Part shown: one piece after another, positions 1 to 10,862 of the stretch | Position numbering within the stretch: the first letter of the stretch is position 1 | Layout of the letters: every line of letters starts with the position of its first letter | NCBI GenBank assembly: GCA_033239525.1 | Contig: BSYO01000010.1 | Location: forward strand, 10,133,379 to 10,197,378 | Reading direction: 5' to 3' | DNA length: 64,000 nt | DNA from: Nepenthes gracilis | Taxonomy: Eukaryota; Streptophyta; Magnoliopsida; Caryophyllales; Nepenthaceae | Notes under the pieces: model-generated | Seen by the model: the letters and a program-made list of their open reading frames with translations, nothing else | Database searches by the model: none | Told to the model about the DNA's origin: nothing | Made by a program: the position numbers and the translations under genes

Positions 1-781
1 GATCCTGCTGGCCTGTGAGGCTGTGTCCAGATGGATATGTCCAAGTCCTCTATTCTCTTGATTGCTGCATCCTATGCCGTGTGGCTTCTTGGCCATCTGA
101 AGTGGGAGCAAAGCCCGTTTTTTGGCATCTGTCAAAACTGTCCGAGGACTATGGTTGGATTTCCTCTGCAGTTTGTTATTTTGCTTTTTGGTTGAAGGTG
201 TAGGTGTTGGATTGTATGTAGGCTCTCGTCCGAGGACACTGTTGCTGATATCCTGTTATGGTGTTGCGGTTGGGTTGGGCTCTTGCTGATGTGGCTTCTC
301 TGCTGTAATTACTGGTTTGCCGGTTTGCTTCCCTCCTGTTTTGCCTCTTGGTCGAGTATGCTTTTTTGCATGGAATGTGATCAAGTCCGGTTGGCCATCT
401 TCCCAGTATACATAACGTTAGGTGCACTCTTCGTCTAGGTAGGCTGACTCCTTTTCGATCCGAGCAGCCGATTTTCAAAATTAGTTTCTGATGTTATAGG
501 TTGAGTCTGCTACCATTGTTGCTGATTCATTTTTCTGATGACTCAGTAGGAGAAGTTACTCTGGTGTCATTGTTTGTGTTGCTCTATCTTATTATATTGT
601 TATTTCTTCATGACTTTTGTCTTTTTTTTTTGTTTTTTGTTTTTATCTTCATGACTTTTGTCATGGTCTCAGGGTCTCCCTTGCTGCTATGTTCTTACTC
701 CAAGTTGGCAAAATACTTAGAATAGAACATAGTTTTTGTACTTTCATTTAATTTAATACACTTTACTTACCAAAAAAAAAA
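1..781 (+). mobile_element. 3' portion of a LINE-type element, 5' end off window
   Basis: T/G-rich sequence without a recognisable protein runs into the shared 3' tail and a poly(A) run at 772-781. It resembles the long 3' UTR of the LINEs elsewhere in the window. Its 5' end and first TSD lie outside the window. Assignment rests on the tail; the body family is unknown. Confidence 0.65.
669..781 (+). repeat. Shared 3' tail, + copy 1
   Basis: Hairpin 1 is an AGGGTCTCCCT-type stem (GGG/CCC). Hairpin 2 is CCAAGT-loop-ACTTAG with loop TGGCAAAAT, between TTCTT and TAGAA. It ends TTTACTTACC plus A10. The same layout recurs throughout the window and is taken as the element terminus and a candidate reverse-transcriptase recognition structure. 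Confidence 0.85.
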
Positions 782-1189
782 GACGTGGACGACTAGGCTC
801 TTTTGGAGCTGGACATAATATTTGGGTTTTGGCCGGTCAAAAGTTGACAGGCTCTTTGGGCTTCCAAAAAAAAATGGTTTTGGCCGGTCAACCTATTGAC
901 CGGCTCCATGGTCTGTGGACAGCACTCTAGTCCGCCCAAAAGGGATGGCCGGTTGGGCTGACGTGGACTATTGCGTTCAGCAACCTTCAGGCCCGGCTAA
1001 CGTGGATGATTTGGCTCTGCTAAGCATTCCGAATTCTACACTCACATGCTCCTGGTATGGTGTTTTTGGGCTGGTTTTCATCCTGTTTGGGGGAACGCAC
1101 TCTGATTGCCACTGTAAGTCATCTGGTGATGTTTGCTACATTACTTTGATGAGGGAGTTGCTAGAGATGCTAGTTAGTGGGTGGTTTCT

Positions 1190-1314
1190 TTTTTTTTTTT
1201 TTGGTAAGTAATTAAGTGTATTAAAGTTTAAAGAAAAGCTTACAAAAACAATGTTCTTTACCAAGTGTTTTGCCAAATTGGGGAAAGAAACATTGAAACA
1301 AGGGAGTCCCCTAA
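1190..1314 (-). repeat. Shared 3' tail, - copy a
   Basis: In minus sense: a GGGGACTCCC hairpin, then CCAATTTGGCAAAACACTTGG with the AAAC loop, then TTAATTACTTACC and poly(A) (poly(T) 1190-1202 on +). Directly abuts the 13-bp TSD. Confidence 0.85.
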
Positions 1315-1410
1315 GACCATGACAAAAGTCATTAAGAAATAAAACAACAATAATATTCGATCACCATGATCCAAGATACCAATCATGCCTTTAGGCGGCT
1401 AAAGCTCCGC

Positions 1411-2700
1411 TTATGAGCCCGAGGAAGACTTTGAGTTCTTGGGGGCAGCTTTACGCTTCCTCCTTGATTTAGCTTGAATCCATGTACCTTCAATCTCCAT
1501 TCCATCGAGATTGTGAACCTCTTCCACAACACAGCGGGCATTCAATAGTTGCGAATGGTTTGAGCTATCAAAAGTCTAGAGGCCCGTCACTAATCCATCC
1601 AGATCGCTATATAAACCAGAAGGAAAATCCGTATTCCATTTCAACAGGATAGTTAGAAAATCAAATATAATCTGCTTCCTATCAGGAGATAAGGAATCAA
1701 TGTGTGGTTTAGAAGATGTGGCAACCATCAACAAATGGAGGGCTTCAAAATAAGCACCCGAGGAGCTGTTCAGATAATCCTCCTCCAACGGAAAGGATGA
1801 TTTGAATTTTTCCTTTGTTAACTCAGTCACATCATTCCAACAAAAATCTAAGAAATCAAACAAAAATCCTGGTTAGACCTTGACGATAGAGCTAACATAA
1901 AGTTGAGTAGCATTCTGCATAAGTAAACTCTAGAGGACATAGTGCATTGGATCATTTGTAATATCCTCAGCAGACCAGCCCTCGGAGGATTGAGAAGAAT
2001 TAACATTAGAATCACAATCGATGACCCGTTTTTCACCGGCAAGAAGAACCTTATCGCCCACAGGCCTCTCAATAGTGCCAGACTCCTCTAGGAGGAACTC
2101 ATTTGAATTACTTGGATTGGAACTGGGAGATTTAAGATCCACTTCCAAAGCAGCAAGGCTAGTTTGAGAGCAGGATTGGGCATCGTGCAGAAGTAGATGC
2201 CTCAGCTTGCAATCATGCAAATAATTAGACAACACCACCTCCAAGGCTGCCGCCGCACTAACAGGAGGAATCGGCTCCATCAATTTTGTAGCAGCTTTAG
2301 ATATGGTAGAGGCAGCATGAAAACATGGAGCAATGCCATCTACTAGGGGGCCAACTCCCATAGTAGAACATGTCAAAGAGACAAAAGTGGCTATCCTGGT
2401 CCACGACAGAGTTGGGAACGCTGGCACCACCGAAGCTCTGCAATCCGAAGTCAACAGGGTCTAACCTCTCAAGCAACATTTCAGCTGAAGACACCGTAAG
2501 AGAGGGTTTAGCAGGTCGACTCACCTCCACCTCATCAAAAATGGGGGATTGACCACCATCATCAATCTGGATACCAGATCCAATAGAGCCACGCAGCAAT
2601 GCCCCCAACAGAAAACCCCTGGGATGACCCTCACCCACAGAAGCTGAGACTCGAGGTTCAAAACCTGGATCAGATGACCCAAACACAGGCCCACTAGCTG
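1411..2700 (-). pseudogene. LINE ORF1 C-terminal remnant
   Basis: Broken frames read 2690-2300, 2454-1930 and 1863-1576 on the minus strand, then a final segment ending at a TAA at 1411-1413. The C-terminus is basic (a KSRRKRKAAPKN stretch), like the C-terminus of the ORF1 at 22015-24203 (KARRRNSAPKKA). ORF1 of plant L1 elements is the RNA-binding, RNP-forming protein. The DUF4283-like core is absent because of 5' truncation. At least two frameshifts and one internal stop make it non-functional. The low-complexity acidic/serine-rich middle gives no further clue. Confidence 0.6.
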
Positions 2701-3240
2701 GTGGGTGGTTTCTCTGGAACAGATCATCGAATGGCTAGTGTTTGCCGGTTTGATATTACACGCTGGGATTGAGTGTCAGAATGTAGTTTTCTCTCACAAT
2801 ATCCCAAAATGGGGTGCCTGCTGACTTGGATGAAGTGGTCCTTTTGGGCAATATGACTCCTTCGCTCACAAGCTCTCGGTCCTGTTTGCGGTAGGTATGC
2901 GACTTCCGGCCGGTTTGCATAGCCTTGTTTGGCTGCCAGGTTTTGACTGACATGGACGGTTGGCTATGCTGGGCACACCTATCCTTCTATCACACGTACC
3001 CAGTTTGGGCAGTTTGACCATTTTGTGACTTGGAGGATGGAAGAGTGCTCCGGTGCACTCTTCTGTAACGAGGCTGCTTGTTGGGCTGTTGGCTGATGGT
3101 CTTGGCTGGTTTTTATTTCCTTGTGTACTTTCTTTTCATTTTCATGTTTCTTTCATTGTAGCTCACCGCAATTAAATATTCTCTACTTTGTCGCGTATTT
3201 TAAATTAAATCTCATCTTACTTACCAAAAAAAAATAAAAT

Positions 3241-3370
3241 TTCATAGTGTGCTCGGGGAATGCCCTAGCGGCTTTATTCTATCTCTAAGTCGGCAAAACA
3301 CTTGGAGTTAGAATAAAATTTTATATATTTTTAATTTAATCAAATTTTTATTACTTACCAAAAAAAAAAA
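3241..3370 (+). repeat. Shared 3' tail, + copy 2 (tail-only insertion)
   Basis: GCTCGGGGAATGCCCTAGC hairpin at 3251-3269, then CTAAGTCGGCAAAACACTTGG inside ATTCTA/TAGAAT, ending TTACTTACC plus poly(A) at 3360-3370. Only about 15 bp separate it from the preceding poly(A), so this copy is little more than the tail, as expected from severe 5' truncation. No clear TSD seen. Confidence 0.8.
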
Positions 3371-3937
3371 GAAGGTTCTGGAGCCTTGGTGAAGCCTTGA
3401 ATATTACCATGGAGTAATACTTTGGGAGATTCTGATAGTTTTATTTGTAAACATTTGAATTGTGGATGGAATTATTTATAAATGATTGTCGCATGTTCTG
3501 TAAACTGTTAGAATGTCTTTATACTTCTATAGATTATATCTTTGATAGAGATACTTTCGCTATATGTTTTCTGGTTTTTTGTGCAGGTCCTAAATTACTT
3601 CTCTTGTCTGAATTATGGTATAGTGATAGAGTTGTTAAATTAAATCCATGGATGGCACTTGTGGTCCTGTGAAGGCATGCTGTAGGAGAATTGTAGTATT
3701 TTGGATAGTTATGTGCTTGTATTTATCCTATAATTATGTTGTGATCATCAGTCTGAGGATGGATATTGAGTATGCCCTATACATAAAATATTTATTACAG
3801 GATGTATTTTGGTTTCTGTCTAGTTATAGAGGAGACTTTGTCAAAATTTCTACAAAAGTTAAGGGATTTTAATTTATAGATTTTGTTTTGTATCTGTCTG
3901 ACGAGGGGGTTCTATAAAGATTAGGATCTGTTTCGTC
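3371..3937. other. Unassigned AT-rich stretch before the gypsy pol relic
   Basis: No recognisable protein. By position it could be the part of the gypsy element upstream of reverse transcriptase, but I see no protease or gag motif. The open stretches at 3460-3672 and 3648-3872 are not convincing genes. Confidence 0.4.
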
Positions 3938-4094
3938 ACAATGTATTTCTAGAGGAGTTACTTGGGTTACCCCCTCACTAGGAGATTGAATTTGAAATTA
4001 AGGTTATTCCTAGTATCAGCCCAATTTTGAAGGCACCTTAAAATATGGTGCCAGCCGAATTGAAGGAGCTGAAGGTTCAATTGTAAGAATTATT
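3938..4094 (+). pseudogene. Ty3/gypsy pol, region just before RT
   Basis: The translation carries the ELPGLPP-like and PAELKELKVQL-like phrases that precede the RT fingers in plant gypsy elements, with a stop inside. It breaks at 4080-4094, where the 14-bp duplicated target starts. The same frame resumes after the insertion at 4637. Confidence 0.8.
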
Positions 4095-4636
4095 TTTCTA
4101 GCCAATTAGTGTATTTACTCGGGTTGGTTTCTCTTCCTTCTTTGGTTTTTTTTAAAAAACAAAACAGTTGGATGGTTGGCCGAGTTCACCTTTCCCCTGT
4201 TGTTGCACGGGATGGCTTCCTCCTCCTGTTTTGGTGCACTTGCTAGTCTATCCATTATGGTGACTGATTGGAATGTTCGTGGTGGATTGGTAGTTTATAA
4301 TGGCTTTGTACAAACGGTGATCCCCTGAGGCTGTGAACCTGGTTGGTTTCCTTTGTGGGTATTGGCGCCCAGAGCGGTTTGATGGTGATTCGAGTGGATC
4401 TAGCATTGTGGAGTTCCCATGATGTTGTGCACCTGATTAGTTTAGTTGATGTCTTTTGATGTATTTGTGTTTATTTCCGTTATGCTACTTTTACATTGGA
4501 GACTTGTTCCATTGTACTCGGGGTATGCCCTTGTGTCCGTGTCTATTTCTAAGTTGGCATAACACTTAGAATTAGAACATTGGAGTTGTTAATTTTTTTA
4601 CTATTTCAATAAAATTTACTTACTTATCAAAAAAAA
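4095..4636 (+). mobile_element. Short 5'-truncated LINE-type element inserted in gypsy RT
   Basis: A 542-bp insert of T/G-rich body plus shared tail. Flanking repeats ttgtaagaattatt (4081-4094) and ttacaagaattgtt (4637-4650) match at 11 of 14 positions. Removing the insert and one repeat restores the gypsy RT frame. The decayed TSD and the altered terminus (ACTTATC rather than ACTTACC) suggest an old insertion. Confidence 0.8.
4515..4636 (+). repeat. Shared 3' tail, + copy 3
   Basis: ACTCGGGGTATGCCC hairpin, then CTAAGTTGGCATAACACTTAG between TTCTA-like and TTAGAA, ending TTACTTACTTATC plus A7. The last codon-like block differs from the consensus ACC by one base. Confidence 0.8.
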
Positions 4637-6450
4637 TTACAAGAATTGTTAAACAATGATTTCATTAGGTTAAGTGTATCTCCATGGGGTGCACTAATAT
4701 TATTTGTGAGGAAGAAAGATGGGTTCTTGCAACTGTGTGTGGATTATCATAAACTGAACAAGATCATGATCAAAAATAAATTTTCATTGCCATGCATTGA
4801 TGATTTATTTGACTAATTACAAGGATCTCGAGTGTTCTCTTAGATTGATTTGCGATCGGATACCAACAGTTGATGATTAAACAGGAGGATGTGGCCAAAA
4901 TAGTTTTTTGGATAAGGTATGGCCACTATGAATTTCTTATTATGCTATATGATCTTACTAATGCCCCTGCTATTTCTATGGATCTTATAAATCGGATGTT
5001 CGGACCATATTTGGATAAATTTATAGTGGTATTCATTGATAATATTTTGATATACTCTAAAAGTCATGAAGAGCATGAGACTCATTTGAGGATTGCTCTT
5101 CAAGTACTTCGTGAGGAGAAACTGTATGCTAAATTGAATAAATGTGAGTTTTGGCTTGAGGTGGTGATATTTTTGGGGCATATTGTTTCAAATGGTGGCA
5201 TTACTGTAGACTCAAAAAAGGTAGAGGTGGTTATCAACTGGAATAGACCTAACTGGTAACAGAAATTAGGAGTTTTCTCGGCATGGTAAGATATTATAGA
5301 GATTCCGTAGAGAATTTCTTTTAGATAGCTATGCCCTTGACTCGATTGATAAAGAAGGAGGTTAAGTTTGATTGGATCAAGGAATGTAATCAGAGCTTCC
5401 GAGAATTAAAGAATCGCCTAATAACTACTCTAGTGTTGACTATCCTGGAGGGATCTGGTGGATTTGGGATCTATTATGATGCCTCCAAAATGGGCTTGGG
5501 TTATGTGTTGATGCAAAATGGAAAGGTAGTTGCTTATAAGTCCAGATAGTTAAAGGTACATGAAAAGAATTACCCAACCCATGATCTAGAGTTAGCTACA
5601 GTTGTGTTTACCTTAAAGATTTGGAAACATTATCTTTAGGGTGAGAAGTTTATTATTTATTCTTATTATAAAAGTTTAAAGTATTTATTTTCACAGAAAG
5701 ATTTAAATATGAGGCAAAGAAGGTGGGTTGATTTTTTGAAGGATTATTACTGTAAAATTCAGTACAAACCCGGGAAAGCTAACGTAGTTGCTAAAGCTTT
5801 GAGCTGCTGATCAAGTTTTGTTGCAAGTCTTTAGATAAAATAGATGGAGATGTTGCCTGAAGCGAGGGACAATCAAAGATATGTTCGAGGTAAGCAAATG
5901 ATTTTATCATATCTTCAGATTCAGCTGGAGGTGATAAATGAGATTTAGAAGAAGAAGGTAAATGATTCTTTTCTTATGAATATCATTGGGGATTTAAGTA
6001 AAGACTCCTGAATTGATTTTAGTGTTCATACTGATTAAGTTTTGAGGTTTAAAGACTGTTTGTGTGTGCCGAATGATAAAGAGTTAAAAGAGAAAATTTT
6101 AAAGGAAGCTCACCAATCTCGATATAAAATTCATCTAGAGACGAATAAAATATATCAGGATTTAAAAAAAACATTTTGGTAGAGAAACATGAAGAGAGAT
6201 ATTGTAACTTTTGTGGAGAAATGTCTTGTGTGTCAACAATTGAAGGCTGAGGGGAGGAAACCATTTGGGTTATTGCAGCCGATACCAATTCCGAGTTAAA
6301 AATGAGAAGATATTGCGATGGATTTTGTGTCAGGCTTACCAAGAACTCCTGAAAACCATGATGCTATTTGGTTTATTATTGATAGGTTGACTAAATCAGC
6401 CTATTTCTTGGAGATCAGGATGACGTATTCTGAGGATAGACTGGCACAAT
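4637..6450 (+). pseudogene. Ty3/gypsy pol: RT, RNase H and start of integrase
   Basis: RT fingers ([16 protein letters not shown]) start near 4675. The palm at 4870-5259 contains FIDNILIYSKS, where the family norm is FxDDILIYS, so the second catalytic Asp is Asn. RNase H at 5331-5810 shows IYYDASKMGLGYVLMQNGKVVAY and a YKPGKAN phrase near its end. An HHCC-type region and integrase start (CLVCQQLK; later DFVSGLP and IIDRLTKSAYF) occupy about 6050-6450. Stops interrupt each domain. The reading breaks at the 19-bp TSD 6432-6450 and resumes at 18037. Confidence 0.88.
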
Positions 6451-6555
6451 CGTTTTGAATTTCCAGAGAGAGAAGGTCTGCCTTCTCTCTTCTTCGTCGT
6501 TTTCAAACGGCTCGACCTGTGCTGTCCCGCCCTCTCTGTTCCCCTGCTGGCGCCC

Positions 6556-8760
6556 ATGGCATCGGTCTCCTCTCCCTCCCTTGCTCCCCGTTTGGAATCC
6601 CGCTCCATCTCTCTCAAAATGCAGTAGACTCCCTCTCCATAAACCTTTCTTCTCAAACCCATACCTCCTTTGAATCGATCCCCCCTCGACCTCGACCGGC
6701 CACACCTTGGCGTTCCTCTTCTTTGGTCCCATCATCTCCGTCCCCTCTGCCCTCCCCATTTCCTGAATGCGATTTCCCCCCATTCACGTCCTTCGCCGAG
6801 AATTTCCCAAGCCTTGTTCCCAACAATCCCTTGCTACTAGGTCCTCCCTTGACTTGGGCGGCATCTCTGCTTCCCCCCCTCTCCCCTCCGTCCAATCGGA
6901 CACATTCAAGTCAGTGTTGGGGCTTGGGGGCTGTTCTCCTCCGTCACCCTTTTCTTCCCCTCGTGCCGATCCCTCCGTGGTCGACCCGAATGTGTCGTCT
7001 GGGTGTCTCGACCATAAATGCTTGATCAACTTTGCCCACGATGAAGCAGGTTCTAATGGTGCATCGCTTTCCATATCTGCTCCCATTGGGGACCCGACTC
7101 ACTCGGCCCCTGTTTGCTGTCAAGCTGGGCCTCCTCCCCTCCCTTCAGCCTCACACTCAGGTTTTTTGTACAATCTAGTTGCAACGAATCCCGTGGTTGG
7201 GTTCGGGACTGGGATCGCTATCGCGCGTCCTCAGACGTCTTGGTCCCTTGCCTCCTCTCGATGGTCCTCAGTCCCGACGCATCATTCTCCTAGCTAGTCC
7301 GAGCTGCCCTGTTCCTCCTCCGTGTCTTTATTCTTGATGTGCTCGGCCGGCTCGCCTCTAGCCTCGCCTGGCCGACACCGCGCCGCCCTCCGGGCATCTC
7401 ATGGGCTTCAGTGGTGGAGAAGAGAAATATCGGGGGTAAGTCATCTCTAAAATTCTACCCTCCTGTTTTTTCTGATGTGAAGAATATTATCTTGTCCCCC
7501 CTGCCGAGGTTATCCAACAAGGCGAGGATCTTTGGGGTGCAACCCTTGTCGGATATTTTATTGGAAATCTCGTTCATTTCAATGCTGTTAACATTATTAC
7601 CGGAAAATTTGGAATCGATTCAAGCTGCAACATGTGGCAGGAAATGATATGGGTTTTTCTTCTTTCGATTCTCCTCACAATGCTTGACAAATGTCTAGCT
7701 AGTGGTCTATCGACCATTGCCGGGCATCCTTTCTTTCTTAAGAAATGGAAACCGGGAATGGAATTATCTAGAGAGGAGCACAAATCCTTCCCTATTTGGG
7801 TCACAATGACTGGGATCCCCGTTGAATACTGGACCCCTCTGGGACTGAGTTGGATCGCGAGTGCTGTGGGGAAACCCATACAATTAGACCGAGTCACCGA
7901 AAGACTTGAACGTATGGGTTTTGCTAGGGTCTGTGTTGAAGTAGGAGCTAGTGCCCCTCGGCCTGAATCTATAAAGATTCGATCAAGTGGTCATGACGAA
8001 AAATTAGGAAATCAACTTGTTGAAATCAAATTTGAGTACCATCACAAGGCTTCGCGTAGTATAGGCGCCGGTAAGATTGGGGTTAAGGTCCCCTTAACCA
8101 AAACCTCTTGGGTTCCAAAGAAGGTGGTCAAAACCCGATCAAACCCTTTACCCTCTCCTTCAGGAATATCGCCCCGCCTGAAAGTCCCAATTGATGCTGC
8201 CCCCATCAATGGAGATATCGATCAAAAGCGATATTAACATCCAACACCTTCAACGTTTTACAGGAGTCTTCCATGAATGATCAATTTGAGACTCTTGATC
8301 AGGTCTCGAAATGTACGTAGATTGGAGGTCCCTTGGATCCTCCATCTTGTCATGCTGGTGCTTCCCCGGATCCTTCGCCGTCTGCGGTTCCGGCAAATCT
8401 TGTTGAGCACACATACCATGGCAAGGACGACATTCTCGATAGGGTATCCCCTTCCAATTCCCCCTATGGATCGGATGGTCATTATTTTGGCTCTGACCCC
8501 CTGATGCTCTGGGGTCGGAGCACGCTCGTGCCGCCCTCATCCCTGGCATGACCAGTGCACCTACTAAGAGTTCTTCTTTCATCCCAGGCTTGGCGCTGGT
8601 CACCTCCTAGAGTCCTGATATTACTTCTCCTCGCTCATCTGATTCCTTAGGATCAGATTCCTACGACGGACCTTTTACCAAAAGTGGGGGTCATGCATCT
8701 TCTAGCAAACATAAAAATCTCGGGGCTAAAAAAGAAATCCCCCCTTCCTTCCCCATCCCA
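6556..8760 (+). pseudogene. LINE ORF1 (DUF4283-like RNA-binding protein), frameshifted
   Basis: A Pro/Ser-rich N-terminal region is spread over two frames (6519-7025 and 6767-7297). The conserved core then reads ISWASVVEK near 7400, PPVFSDVKN, and after a frame change FFLKKWKPGMELS, IPVEYWTPLGLSWIASAVGKP and FARVCVEVGA (7632-8050). These are typical phrases of plant LINE ORF1 with a DUF4283 domain. A basic C-terminus (GAKKE) ends just before ORF2. The ATG at 6556 is a plausible start but was not proven. The product would bind element RNA and form the RNP. Confidence 0.8.
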
Positions 8761-8765
8761 TGTTT

Positions 8766-8944
8766 AGCATTGCCTGCTAGAACGTGAGGGGACTTAATGG
8801 GATTGTCAAAGCCCATGAAATCAGTACCCTCATATGATCCCATGGCTGCTGTATTGTTGGCCTAGTTGAAACCAAGGTTGCGGAGAGGAACTCTCATACC
8901 ATCTCCGCTAGGATCAGATCCCAGTGGAATTGGTTTATGAATTA
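8766..8944 (+). pseudogene. LINE ORF2 start: endonuclease N-terminal part
   Basis: The NVRGLNG phrase followed by VGLVETKV about 25 residues on is the signature of the AP-type endonuclease that opens LINE ORF2; this enzyme nicks target DNA for target-primed reverse transcription. Two stops are present. The frame stops at the WNWFMN block, where the inner LINE is inserted, and continues without loss at 12498 (GCIWVGWDPQK). ORF1 and ORF2 are closely spaced. Confidence 0.8.
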
Positions 8945-10862
8945 AAGTGGATTTGATGAAGGCTTATGACTCCATTCATTGGGATTTCATCTTAGCGGTT
9001 CTTGAGCTGATGAATTTCCCCCCTCTCATGATCAAATGGTTTAGTCAATGCATTTTCACAACATCCTTCTCTTTAAGCCTCAATGGTGAGTCGGTGGGTT
9101 TTTTTTGCGGTGCTAAAGGGCTAAGACAGGGGGACCCGCTCTCACCCTATCTTTTCGTCCTTGGGATGGAAGTCCTAAATGGCATTCTTGAAAGAATGAC
9201 TCAGTCAAATCCGGATTTCTAGTTTCACTGGAAATGTGCGGATACTAGAACCGTGATGCTTGGATTTGCAGATGATATTCTGCTTTTTTCTAAAGCAGAT
9301 TGTAAATCCATTCAGGCTCTGCATGAGAGTCTTATCATGTTCAGTTCTCTATCTAGGCTTACTCCTAACCCGAATAAGAGTGCGGTCTTTTGATGTTCCA
9401 CAAGCGAGACCACTAGAAGGGGCATTCTCAACATTCTCGGAATTGGATTGGGTAATCTCTCTGTCAAATATCTCGGAGTCCCCTCATAACCACGAAGCTG
9501 TCAGCCTCTGATTGCAAACCACTCCTTGATAGAGTTGATCAACATATTTCTTCTTGGAAAAACCGTTGGCTCTCCTTTGCGGGTAGGCTTCAATTGATTT
9601 CCTCCATTCTTTCCACTATCCATCACTACTGGGCCTCCCTTTTCATCCTTCCAAAAGCCATCTTGAAGCGCATTGATAAATCCATCCGCTCTTTTCTTTG
9701 GCACGGATCCTCTGCTGGTCTCTCCTCTGCTAAGGTTGCCTGGACTGATGTGTGCTCCCCTAAGGAGGAAGGTGGATTAGGAATAAAAAACTTGAGTGCG
9801 TCTAATAAAGCTCTCCTGGCCCACCATTTCTGGAGGATTATCACTAAGGATCCGAACTCCACTTGGGTCACTTGGTATCACATCCACCGTATCAAAGACC
9901 GCTGCATTTGGATCATCAAAGTTCCTGATTCTGTCCCGTGGAGCTAGAAAAAGTTAATGAAGCTCCGTGTTGCCCTTCGCAATATGATGCGGCATCATAT
10001 TGGTAACGGTCGCGACACCTGTCTCTGGCTTGATTCTTGGCACCCGCTTGGTCCGCTTTTTGAAAGATTTAATGAGAGAATCAGATATATCACAGGCTTG
10101 CCTTTGGATGCTAGGGTCAAGGATATCATCAGGAACGGAGAATGGAACTGGCCAAACCCGTTTGATATAGAGGTTGATAGGATTTTGAATAACATGCCTG
10201 CTTATCTCCCTAACCCTACTCACGATGATGTGGTAGTGTGGACGGCCGATCGCAGTGGGATCTTCTCTTCAAAATCCGCCTATGAGCTTTTCCGTGATCC
10301 GAAAGGTGTGGTGGAGTGGTTCAGCCTTGTTTAGGGCCCCATGTCAATCCCGGCTCACACATTTATTCTTTGGCTTGCGATCCGCCAGAGGTTTAGCACT
10401 CTCGATAGGATTGGCACTTACCTCCATATTCCTACATTATGTATATTGTTCCACTGGAAGGGAGTGTCATGACCACCTTTTCTTCAATTGCCCTTTTTCC
10501 TCGTCTGTCTGGAGACAAATGTGCCATATAGCAGGGTGTAGATGGCCCCACCCAAATTGGAATTCAAACATCTTGTGTGCTGCTAAACGATGGAAGGGCA
10601 AAAATCTCAAAGTTTTCTCGTTTCACTTCACCCTTGCTGCTTCCGTCTATTTTATCTGGAGGGAGAGGAACCATCGTATGTTTAATGATTCGTGAATTCT
10701 TAACAAAACCCAAATGGTCACTTAGATCTCTTTGGTGGTCCAGGGGAAGATTGAGGCATCTCATAGAGCCGTTACTATGTAGAATAGGCAGATTTTGGAA
10801 AGGTGGAACATTCCATGTTCTAATTCACATTCGGAGGAATGGACTTCCGCCTGACAATTAAA
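8945..10862 (+). pseudogene. LINE ORF2 fragment: RT palm to zf-RVT C-terminus
   Basis: RT motifs in order: DLMKAYDSIHWDF, GLRQGDPLSPYLFVLGMEVL, and the catalytic GFADDILLFSKAD near 9260 with both Asp present. Later frames show IKRIDKSIRSFLWHGS, GGLGIKNLSA, WLDSWHPLGPL and, near 10440-10690, the C-x-HxxxxC-type zf-RVT region with VYFIWRERNHRMF. At least five stops or frameshifts (for example near 9222, 9390, 9490, 9944 and 10334). It supplied reverse transcription in a parent copy; this copy is dead at birth because of 5' truncation. Confidence 0.85.

Larger units (their letters stand above)
1190..2700 (-). mobile_element. ORF2-less LINE derivative (ORF1 remnant plus tail) with 13-bp TSD
   Basis: The perfect direct repeat gtgggtggtttct lies at 1177-1189 and 2701-2713. 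The insert begins (minus sense) inside ORF1, passes the ORF1 stop at 1411, and about 100 bp later enters the shared tail with poly(T) at 1190-1202. No endonuclease or RT sequence lies between ORF1 and the tail, where an autonomous LINE would have about 4 kb. The 5' end is truncated. A source element lacking ORF2, mobilised in trans, is the simplest reading. Confidence 0.8.
782..3234 (+). mobile_element. Retroelement body ending in TTACTTACC-poly(A), split by 1190-2700
   Basis: The two halves, 782-1189 and 2701-3234, become one body when the minus-strand insertion is removed. The body has repeated 'GGCCGGT' and 'TTGACCGGC' phrases and no recognisable protein. It ends CTTACTTACC plus A9 at 3226-3234, but the two hairpins normally found upstream are not recognisable. 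It may be a degenerate or divergent tail. The 5' boundary is uncertain. Confidence 0.45.

Noticed and set aside
6455..7025. Overlapping open frames on both strands as separate genes
   Set aside because: GC-rich ORF1 sequence stays open by chance in several frames; conserved ORF1 motifs on + downstream identify the true strand.
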